Origin: Phoronis australis
Lineage: Eukaryota > Phoronida > Phoronidae
DNA: 64,000 nucleotides
NCBI GenBank assembly: GCA_002633005.1
Contig: NMRA01000134.1
Coordinates: forward strand, 525,696 to 589,695
Direction of reading: 5' to 3'
Below, piece after piece: positions 23,768 through 35,700 of this stretch. Positions within the stretch are counted from its first letter, which is position 1. The number at the start of each line of letters is the position of its first letter. The position numbers were made by a program, and so were the translations under genes. The notes below the pieces were generated by a model that did no database searches, was not told where the DNA came from, and saw only the letters and a list, made by a program, of their open reading frames with translations.

Positions 23768-26700
23768 GTAAGTCAAAGTCCACACATCTTGTATTGCTCT
23801 GGCTTTTTTCTGAGTCTGATAAATAGATCTGTTTTTAAGTTGTGAGGGGAATTTGGCTTTCATAGCCTTGCTTATTGGTTGCAGCATTTGCAAAACGTGC
23901 ACAGTATACAAAACTACTGAAGCATTTCAGGAATATTAATTAAACTTTATTCTTATAAAATTCATTATGTTCGAAGTTGGTATGGTTTCAAGTGTACACT
24001 CAATTGACTTCACTGGTTCTGCCGGGTGAACCGGCTAAGACATCCGATTGGTTCTCAATGATAACGCACATCTTCTAAACCAAAGTGTGTTAACTGATTG
24101 ACCTGCCAAAAGCCATAGTTTTGAAATGTAGCATCTGTGTTGTGTTGTTACATAGTTGCACAACTTAATTGTAATATAGGAGTTATTTAGGCAGTCCAGT
24201 CTTTAAGTTTTAAGCTTAATTGCTTGCAAAGTGACTAGTTGGGTTGTAATCTAAGAACATAACTCTGGAATACATCTAAAGCAAAAATTCTCCCATTTAT
24301 GGTAGTGAAAGATTGATTATTTTGCTCAAAGTAAGGAATTGTACCAAATTTGAGAAATTGGTAGTATTGACCATCCCAAATTCCAGAGTTGTGTTCAAGA
24401 ATAAATGGTCATTCACATTGATGTAACACACATGGGGTTGCTTCAAAATGGGTCATTGGCGGCCATTTCCAGTGATTAAATGAACTGCCAAGTCTGTTTT
24501 CAAACTCAGTTTATTCAAGGCATGTGTGTGAAATTTGAGAATTAAGAACGTTCAATTTCAGCATCTCAGATTTTAAAGTGTTTCATGCTTTTGACGATCA
24601 AACACTGAACAAAAAATTCTTTGTAATCATGTGCTGATCATGATTAATAAAAACCTAATATGCGACTGTTATTACAGGAAGCATGAGTATAGTTCTTGAA
24701 CTTCTGTTAATTAGGTCACTGAAAAGTGCTGTAGATGATGGAAAGTTAGGATGCATTTGGCTCTTTTACATGCATGTGTTTTTATCGGTACTTGGTGATA
24801 GTTTGGGGTCCACAATTGAATTAAATCTTAAAATTAATTAATCCTCTGTAAGTGTACCTAATCAGCTAGCTGTTTATGGCTGGTCATTTTTATCAGGCTT
24901 TGTAGCTAGCTAGAATAAGTGTTGCACCTATTTAAAGCACCAAACGCTTTCTGAGGTTGTGAGTTGGGTTAAGTGATAGTATTTGTTATCGGTATCGTAT
25001 GAGTATCACTGTCCATTTAGTGGTATTTTTCGACCTACATGGCTGAAAATCGGTACGAATATACTAGAACGCATGTGCTACAATTGTGCAGAAAATCGTT
25101 GACTTCCGGTTAAAGATGGCGGAAATATTGGACGTGGCGCATGCGCACCCCGAAATATGGCTAAAAACGTTTTCTCCTGTAGAGGGCGCAATTGCAAACC
25201 AATCACTTTCAAACTGGTCANGTCATTGTACCGATTGTCAGATACCTGTATCCATGGTATGGTCATTGTACCATTGTCAGATACCTGTATCCATTAGTAT
25301 TTCATGATACTAACTCAGTCTTTTTGGAAATAGAGCTCTATAGATTACTCCTATTATGTCTAATTTTTGTCAACATTCCTGCTTAAATTTCCCGTTTTAT
25401 CTCATTTCTCTGCAGAATGTCTGAGAATCTGTTTTCTTCTAGTGTTGAAGTAGTTACTGAGGACACTAAAGGGGACATTGATGTTAGTCAAGTAGAGGAG
25501 GTACCAGTGGGCAGCACTGTCATCACAGATGAGAATGGCATACAATACACAGTGGCCAAGATTGAGCCGGAAGATGAGAAACTTGGGTATGTGAACCTGA
25601 TTTGGAACAATTGTTAAATTGCAAATACCAGGAGCTAATTGTGCTATAGTTATTTGAGAGATTTGTGAATGTGTGGCTTTAGTGATGCAGTTTAAATTGC
25701 CGCTGTTCCTATATCTAACCCCACCTTGTGTTTGGCCTCAGAACCACCCTATGTCCAGCCATACTGGGCCTTGTCTTCACCAGCAGCTATTTATCAATTC
25801 TAATTTGGCTCTAGTGTAGTAGCTGTCAGTGATTGATTATGGTGAAAATCTATGAAAGGAAATGGATATGTACTTTTAGGCCGCAAAATATTGGAATTCT
25901 GAAATTAAGGTTATCTCAAACCTTATTTATTGACCTTCATTCTGACTCATATATCAAAAAACAGGCTATGTCAACTAGTAAAAGTGTATATTTTTTGAAA
26001 GACAAGAGATCAGATATTATAAAAATATGTTTTTTATTGATAAGCCGTTACTATTACATGAACACCTTTTTTAAGTCAAAATTTCATTTTTAAGAAAGGC
26101 ACATCCAATATAAAAATAACCCCTTGGTAAATTTTGATGAAAACCTTTTTAAATGAAAACTTCACAATAAAACTTGAATTTTCGTTTACTAATTCAGTTT
26201 TGTTTTTATGTCAAATTAAGTCGCAAAACGTAATGTATTTTTGTAAAAAATAGGAGTCGTATTTGTCTGTCTTACACTATGTAAAATCTTGTTGTTAAAA
26301 AGGAAAATCCTGGCAGTGTTTTTGAGATTAGGACTATGATGATGATGATATTAAGTGAAGATCCCTTTTGGAACTGAAAAACCGTACCTTGAGGTTGCCG
26401 TTGTACAGCCATTTCCTCCATATCTCACGGACTTGGTTCACCACCAGGTGCGGCCTGTTTCGATTGTATTGACTGTAAGAATGCTGTGCGAGACATGAGA
26501 CTGACAGAAAACATAGACAAAAGCATGAAAGTTTTGAGGCATCCAGTTGAGAAAATACAGAAAAAATTTGAATCTAATACTGGAATTTGAAATAAAACTT
26601 ACTAGAGTTAGTGACGTTGCATCTGTCTCTCACAGAAAACATAGACTTGATTGCCAAGGCCATGTAGTGATGTGTATGATAAAAATGCAACTTGCTTTAC

Positions 26701-29700
26701 CAAGACACTTCACACTGTCTACCTCGTGGGAAGACAGGATATTGCTACTCAAATGGTTACATCTATGTTAGTTTTTTGGACTTGGTGGATCTTGACACTA
26801 GAATGAAACTCACAGTGTTTTTGCACTGAAATGTCTCCAAATACTATTTCAAACAGGTCTGCATAGACTTCCATTTAAAGGCAGTGAATAAACAAATTGG
26901 TTAATGTTTTGTCAATGAGACTTTTATTTCCACTCACTGTACTATGGTATTAGATGGTTGGTTAAACCACTACCTGGTGCCACAGTCGCAGTGACGGTAT
27001 CGGCATTCTGCCAGTGCTGGTGCAACCAAGGCGTGCTCGGTCAAAATTTTATGGAGAATTTGGACTCCCAGTTTTGGAATCCTGTATAAACCCCTGTCTC
27101 TGACATAATGATGTAAAAATTGGTTTCATGCAGTGTTGAAGAGGATGGTGCTGCAGAAAATGTTGAAGAACCAGTAGTAGAATATGATGGACAGGAAGTA
27201 CCAGAGGGCAGCACAGTACTGACTGACGAAGATGGTCTACAATACACAATAACGGAGATTGAGACAGGCGACGACAAAATGGGGTGAGTGAGACAGAGAT
27301 GGCCATAAGCTCAGAATTTCATAAAAACTTAGGATTGCCAGCTTCTCAGGCTAAAAGACCTCATGGCAATATTAAGGCACATTTTTGTATTTTGTTTTAT
27401 GGGAATTTCTCTTTGAAATTCATGGTTGTTTCAAGTAAAAGTCTTGTCACACTCAATTGTGTTCTCCTGGGATCATTTGAAGAATATTTGGTTTGTTTGG
27501 TAAAGTTGGTGTTTAAAACTTAAAGTACTTTTAAAAAGTTATTCTTAAGAATGCAGAAGTTGTCTATTTCCTAAAAATTAAATAACCTAGTCAGTCCAAA
27601 ATTTTGATGCTATCTGGAGAAAACGTATCATATTGTATTTTCGCAGATTTCTTGTTGCTGTATTAATTTAAAATCCCATTTGCAAACTATTCACGGTTTC
27701 CTTGTCTAATCAATGTAAAAAGTTTAGATGTCACCTATAAGCAAAACTATGTCGTAAATGTCCCAAAGATCAATAGTTTTTTAAACACTTTTGTTTGCAT
27801 TTTAGGATTTGATGATTACACTTTAATTAGAGGTAATAAATAACGCTAATGAAATCTGAAAGTTATGAATTATAAACTTGATCATTTTGTGACAAAAGTT
27901 TGAATGAAGTAGAAGTTTAATGGTATTTCATGTTCGTTTAAGTAAGAGTTGATCTGGATTAGTCTTTGTCTTGACTATACAATCAATCAAATTTGATTTG
28001 GATTAATCCTCATCTTGACTGTACTGTCAGTCAAAGTCGATCTGGATTAATCCTCGTCTTGATTATACAATCAATCAAAGTTGATTTGGATTAATCCTCA
28101 TCTTGACTGTGCTATCAGTCAAAGTTGATCTGGAATGGTTCACATTTTGACTATACAATCGGTCGAAGTTGATCTGTATAATGAATGTAATAGTTCTGCG
28201 ATGCATGCCTGTACAGTATTTTATGTACAACTTGATGAATTACATGGACATATGAATTACATGGACATGATTTCAAAACCAGTCGATATATTTTGCACTA
28301 AATTTCCACTGTCTGTTGAACAAGAAGGGTTTTTGTTAATTTTCGTTCGAAAACGGGTGTGTTATCTTTGTTTCAGTGGTGGCGACGGTCCTGTGGAAAC
28401 AGTCATAGATGCAGGCTTTGCACAGAACATCATTGTGCAACACATGGACATCTCTGAACCACTGCAGTCACTTCGGAAACTCCTAGAGAACAGGCTGCAG
28501 TGTTCATTGGCTGACCACGACTTCTTCCTTCAAGATAGTTTACAGGTGAGCTGGAAGAGTTTCAAGTCATGCCTTTTGACATTCTTTTGCGGATCATTTG
28601 CATTGTGAAGTCAACTAGAGGCTTTTACATTTTATGTTAAAGGAACTGTCTGTGTAATGCCTTTCACTAAAATGGCAAAGTGTGGCAATGTGTTTATTAA
28701 GTTACTACAGAAGAATTATTGTTTGTTAGCTGACTCCCCCATCATATCATGTAGACAATGTTTCAGTCACTCAGTGTTGTCAACCACCAGTGTTGTGCTA
28801 AGTAGTAAGTTTATACAGCAATTACCTTTTCTTGTATTCAGAACAGTTGATTCATTATCTAACTGTCTCCTCAACAGTTGGATCCTAATCGTAACTTGGT
28901 GGAGCAGTGTGTTCAAGGAGAAGGAATGGTGCAGATCAATGTGGAGGTCATCTCACATCCAGGTGAGCTGGCCGACTGTTGATAAGATTGAAATTACCAG
29001 TCTTTATAAATGTGGAGGTCATCTCTCATCCATGTTAGCTGGGGTCTATTGACAACATTGAGATTATCGGTTGTTATAACTTTTGTTTCTAATTTTTCTT
29101 TTCCATATATTATTGAAGTCAGTAACAGAAATACAGTCATCGTTTGTTTGTTTTTAGAAACAAACACTCGAAATTTACCAACTTAGAGGTACACCAATGT
29201 GTTTTCTGTTTTAATCGCCAGTTAAAAAGAACCATAGAGATATTATCAAACTATATATCAATGAATGTAACAGATATGACTGAATATTGATAGCTCAGTA
29301 AATACTCTTAACATTTCACTGTCATATCTCCTGTTGGTCTTAATTGTGACTTCAGTACGCTTGAAAAGTTTCCGCTCAAAGTGGGCCTTGAAAATGTGGC
29401 ACTTTTCAAAAAAAAACAACTGTCAGGTCTCATCAAAAATCATCAAGATTCATCAAAATTGTGGTGGAAATCTTTGAGCAAACTAGACATAAACACTGAA
29501 TCACTTAAAAATTTGCCAAAATGATTTGCTCCAAGATTTCCCAACTTTTTACGAGAAAATGGGTATCTTTATTTGTGTGTTTGAAGTATTGTTCATATGA
29601 AGCTAAATACAAAATTAACTTTAAAATACAGTATCTTGTACTCAAATTAGGTCACATGCTATCTCCCCTTTCTGTTGTAAACAAAAGCAGAGAATGTTTG

Positions 29701-32700
29701 ATGCTGGTTTGTCACTGAGTGTATTATCTCCCCTTTCTGTTGGACAGGCTCGAAGCCCAAAATTAATATAGTTGACATACTGAAACCTGCGGAGGAGATC
29801 GTGGAAGTACCCAGCGAACCAGGTAAGTGGTTTGGAGACTGTAAAGGACTTTAGAAAACAAGCAAAATATAACTTGTCCACCATATTGTGTCTTTAAGTT
29901 GATCAGATTTTATAGTACACCGCACCATAGGCTGTAGAAAAGTTCTTTTTTTGATGCAACATTTTCTAATTATAAAGTTTTGGAAATTGTGATCATTTTC
30001 AGAATATGTTTGAAATAGTGTTGCAAGGATATTGTTACCCTTAAACACGCGTACAACCGGAGGTGGGGGGAGGGGACAGTTTCATTTGGTCACACTGTGA
30101 CGTGTGCTTGCGTGGTCAGTATTTGACACATTGACTATGAGAATTTGTTGTTCAATTATTTTGCTTCTTGACATTTAAATTGCATCAGCCAGATATGCTC
30201 GCAAGGCATGTGGTGGACACACCGGTAAAACTGTTCTTCTCATTGTGACACTTTTTGGCTAGCAGGTAAATCTTGTAGTGTGGACGTTGGCAGTTGTACA
30301 TCGCAAAACCATTTTGTTGGTTTTGTTCAATTCGTGAAGAGACTCAAAAATAATAGCATTCAGTGTTGGCCACTTGGCTTGTTTTGCATATGACTAGACA
30401 TGCTTTGTTTTCGAAGTAAAGTAAGTTTCTCAACAAAAATAACTTTTCACTGAAGTTCACTTTGCTTTTAGCAGGGTTGTTTGATGTAGCTATTACCAAA
30501 CAACATTTGTTTAAATTTTGAGCATTTGCAACAATGTGGTGAGCCTCTGAAAATAGAAATAGGGCAGTTTTAGCAATTCTTTTTGTCCCAAATTTTTACC
30601 ATAGGACACAATCGATTTACGAACACCAGTTATTATTACATTGATTGAATCTTGTTTAATCCAGAGCCTGCACCTACCAAAGTGGTGATTCCAGAGGAGA
30701 CGGAACACATCACTCGCTGGATCGTTGACCAGAACTTCCGCAAGGAGCAGGAAAGGTTGAAGATTCCATTTGGTATGTTGTTGTTTCTGCACCCTGGTCA
30801 TGTGACAGTGTGCTTGATATTGTTCGTGATTTGTTGAACGGGGTGCTTCACTAAGTAGCTCAAAGTGGGCGTGAAGTATTGTTGACAGAAAGTTGCATTG
30901 TTCTTGTTGCTTAGTATAGTAAGCGTTGACTATATGTCTGTGTAATGACTATGTGTAATGCCTTATGCTATATTTATGTCTTATACTGCAGCCAGAACTG
31001 AACAAGAGTGCAATCAGATTGTTTGGTTGGCTGCAGAAGTGTTATTTTGTCAATGTACTGATAGCAACAGGATTGCATTGAGTGTTTAATTACTTTCTAA
31101 AACACTGCAATGTGAATTGTTCTTGAAAATGCAGTTGTTTACTAGTTAGTTTGTCACTTAAAACCTCTCATCAAACCAAAAATACAATCAACACTAGGTC
31201 ACTTTCCCCTGAGCAATAGGATCTCGAACATCTAGAAACCTGTCATAAGTTCTCCCGTTGCCCAGTACTATCAAGATTTGACCACTCCAACCTCATTGCC
31301 GATTATTTCTCACTTTCACTGGAATATTGAGACATGCTATCATGGCATGCCTACTTTGACAGATTTGTTCCACATATTTCTTGATTTTAAAAGGATACCA
31401 AACCTGATTTTGGCCTATTAACAGATATTAAATCGACTTTCCATCCAGTTCTCTAAATGCTCTAATCCTCGACAACCCACAAAAGTTTGGAGGAAAACTT
31501 GAAAACTTCATTCTAAATCTCGTCAGTGCTACCTTCACTTTTAGTGAATTGCATTGGCAGCTGTGGAAAAAAAACACCACCAAAGACCATAATGTCCAAT
31601 CTGTGACATAGGGAGTACGAGTTTTTAGTTGATTCCTGTCTTTAACTTGGACGATTGGCGCCAATGATGCATTAGCAGGTGGCATAACAAGGACTGGTGT
31701 AAATCTTCAAAATGGGGTTTAGTATCCTTTCAAGCTATAAATGGATTGTATATAGGGGCTCACAATGGTATTTCCTCCTTAGACCCATCACTATGGAATG
31801 AGTCGCACGTGAAACATTGGATCCAATGGGCGACCAAAGAGTTCTCATTGGTCGGAGTTAACCCAGACAACTTCAACTTTCTTGGCAAGCGCCTTTGTGA
31901 GATGCAGTATCCTGAGTTCTCCAAGCTGATACCTTGTGACCGCGGCGATGTCTTCTGGACACATTTGGAGCTACTTCGCAAGTGTAAATTTGTCGGTGAG
32001 AGCGAAACTCCATGAATGAAGTAGTGTGAAATTGTTAGTAACAATATGGCGGCTGATATGGTTGGGTGTGGGCGAGATTTATTCTTAAATAGTGACTGCT
32101 CATTGAACATTCGGAATTTGAAAGAAGGCTTTGAGCAAGGGTAAAAATATGAAACGATACCTTCACCTACAGTTTGTGACTCTTGCACGTCACTCAGTTG
32201 CCATAGGCTACCAGTTGAAGTCCAGCCACTTTGTACTTCAAATTGGTTTTGAACACATACTTGTACTATCTCGATAATCTCTTGAAGGCTGTAAGTTGAC
32301 CAATGTAATGGATGGTAAAGCTTTACTGAATCACTTTCAAAGCACATGCTACATTACCACAAAAATTTGATAGCTGAGATAAACAGGCACAAATAAAATG
32401 TACAGTTAAGTTTTCACTTGGGGGTTGTTTTGGTTTCGATTGCCAAATTTACACCTAACAATCATTTGGTGAACCATGTGAGCATCATGTCAATTTTTTG
32501 TAGTCAGAATTAATGTACAAATGTTTAATTAAACCAACCCTTAATAGTTGAGTTTGCCTAAAAAATGTCTTGTATTTTTGATTCCCTCAATAACCATTGC
32601 CTCATGGAGCTGAGCCTGTTTTTCTAAATGCAGACATGCAAATTGAGCATTCTAGTACTCCCAGTGTAGTCGCCATTGTCTTTCACAAAATCCTCATCAT

Positions 32701-35700
32701 GTTCTTGAGGACAAACAAACATTCTGATTTCAATATCTGTTACAACTGTCGGCCATCATAACCGCCATCATAATTTGTTCTGTGCTGTTGCTGTGAAATG
32801 AGATGTCATGAAAAGTCATTGTTCAAGTATCACTTTACTTGTGCATATTTGAGTGATTATAATATAAAGTTTTCTGCTTTTAGGGCCATCTGATATGTCA
32901 AATATAACTGATATGTCAAATATAACCAAAATTCATTCAATGAAGACTATTAAACCTGGAAAATGACATAGATAGTGTCCCTACTTAGAAAATTCATGGA
33001 AAGTAGAAAAAAGTGTGTGACTACAATTCCCTCTTTTTTCGAGTCCCATCAAATATGCATGTATTCAGTTGGACATCAATTTTCAACAAAACTTTTGGTT
33101 CTTCTGAGAAAAATAGTTAATAAGAATTAGAATTACATGGCAAAATGAAAATGTAACATATTAAGTGAATTTGAGGAACATGTTCAACATTACACTTAAT
33201 TATTTGGTGTTTGGTGTACACAGTGTTTCAGTGACCCGCGTCGAGCAACAAAACAAACTTGAAACTAGAATAAATGAAATTTGAAAGGGATATGTTGCCA
33301 GTGGAAGAAATACATATATAACTGGTCTATTTCAGCAACAATCCAGCCTTCCACACCTGTACCTATCACCACGGTAACAGTATCAACCAGTGGATATCAA
33401 GCTGGTAGGTTACAACTTGTTAAGGAAAGTAATACAAGATTGACTAAAAAGTGCAGGCTATTGTCTGGAGGGGATTTTTCAAGACTCGCGACTTCTATCT
33501 TCTGATAAAAAACTGTTGCTGTGTTGGTGAAGTGTTTTACATTGAATCTTGAGCATCAGGTGTTTTTTAGCACAGATCATACGTACTGTAGTTTTCAGTA
33601 AAATCTAGGAAGTCTAGTTTAAGTTAAGGCCCCGTCATCACACCAAACATATTAGGCGTAACGTCTTACCGTACGGGGGGGGGGGAGGTTGGTTGTTACT
33701 CAGATTGTACAGTGCGTAGTCTGTTCCCACTCAGTTTTTGTCTCCCTGAACTCTATCAGTCATTGTGCACTGTTGTGTTATATTTTGATATATTGTATGG
33801 CGTAAATTTTTGTGGGTGGCCAGTGTTAAGTAAATCAATCAATCTTTTGTCCAGGTTTTGTAGTCATGTTAAGAACTAGTATACATGTGCAGTGCAGCAC
33901 TGAAATAAGTGGGTTGGAGCTCTAGACCCCCAGACCCCCTATGGTGTGCCACCCGTGTCACATGGGCACGTTTGTGATTTCAAATTGGTGTTTCTTTTTG
34001 AATTGTTTCTTTCTGTTCATATTTGCTGAATGATACATGTGTGACAATGTTGAATGTTTTTGTCCTAGGTAAGATCCGAACTCCCCGAATCCTTGGCCAA
34101 CATGGTACGCCTGGCAACAGGACAGGTGATAGTTTAACCGTTTAATTTATGTATATATAATTATAAATCCACCTTCGTTGTAAAGACATTAACATAATCA
34201 CTGAAGGGCAATAGTCATGTACAGGGCTCAACATATTTTTAGAACCAGTTTGTGGTCTGTTATTCAGTGGTGAAAATTGTTTCTCACAATATGGGATCCC
34301 TGTTAGGGCTGTTCCAGTAAAATCCGTGTGGGAGGGGGGGGACGGCAGTAGAAATAAAAATTCATGGGTGGTTGTCTTCAGAAAAAAACACAAATTATAG
34401 GTGGTCGTTCTTGTAAGAAGTGATCCATTAAAAATGGGTGGTATTTTTTGACCTGTTAATGTTGACAGGTTGGTTACTTCAGCCCTCAAAACTCAAAAAG
34501 AAATGCATATATCCTAACTTANTGATAGTTTAACCGTTTAATTTATGTATATATAATTATAAATCCACCTTCGTTGTAAAGACATTAACATAATCACTGA
34601 AGGATGGGCAATAGCCATGTACAGGGCTCAACATATTTTTAGAACCAGTTTGTGGTCTGTTATTCAGTGGTGAAAATTGTTTCTCACAATATGGGATCCC
34701 TGTTAGTGACTACTACCAAAGAAAGGAATTCATTCATATGTGTGTAAAGTTTGAGTTTGTTTTAGGTTCAAGCAACTCTTTCACTGACATATAAGGTGTT
34801 GTTACCCCAACACCTAAGCGAGCCTAATCCAGACTGTGTCTAATCCATCCGAATCTATTCACAAATGAATGCTCGTGACTTATCCATGATGCCGAAGAAA
34901 ACCTATGCTTTGATTTTAAAAATTCATAGACAGCTACTTTTTACTTTTCAATTTAAAAAGTTGTGTTGGTCTTTTGCCTTACTTATTGTTTTGTTTTTTT
35001 ACTTTGAAACTCGTATGCTAAACGGGCGCGTTGGTTTACGACCGCAATTATCTCAATGCACGCTTTCTCGTCCACCTGCGTGCAAATCCTGTTACCATAA
35101 GATTTCAACTATTATTAAGATTTCTTGGTCTATTTACTCCGACCTCTGGTCTATTTACACTGTCACGACGTTTCGGTCAGTCTATTCTCCAGCCATCATC
35201 AGGTGTTCCCGCATTCTTAGAAAAACGAGCATGGATATGTGGTACACTTATGGTGTGATTTTTTTGTCCGAGGCAGAATTTGAACTCACAACTTCTGAAA
35301 CTACATATAATTTGAGTCCAGCACCTTAACCACTACACCAAGGAGTCATCCAATTACTTAGAGGGAATTTTATTATACTTAAACCTTCCTAAGTAGACTG
35401 AGCCAGGTGTCACTTGGTTGTTTGCTTGGCTGACTGAAGACATCGCCTTGTACTTTCATGTACATGGCTTCCTTGATCTTTCTCTTGGTCCAACCTGTTT
35501 CACTGTCAAGTATTTGGATGTTTTTCCACTGGATATTGTGTTGTTTCGACCACATGTGTTCTGCTACTCCTGATGATGTATTACCTTCTCTACAACACCT
35601 CTTATGTTCAGCAATTTTTGTCTCCAGTGGTCTTAATGTTTCACTGATTTATGATTCACCATTCACGTGGGATTTCGTAGGATGACAGTTTTCTTTTTTT

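Noticed and set aside
23450-23911. 153-codon minus frame across the GABPA start region
   Set aside because: It is antisense to the first GABPA coding exon, with no recognisable domain and no conservation logic; the plus-strand exon explains the open frame.
27951-28176. CRISPR-like array of 44-bp units
   Set aside because: The units are contiguous and similar across their whole length, a satellite pattern; there are no spacers or associated genes.
31760-32347. 195-codon minus frame over the Pointed-domain exon
   Set aside because: It is antisense to GABPA exon 8 and extends into intron; no domain, and the sense exon is unambiguous.
35267-35350. Functional tRNA-Leu gene
   Set aside because: Box A and B are present, but the acceptor-stem ends do not pair and the B-box deviates (GAGTTCAAATTC).
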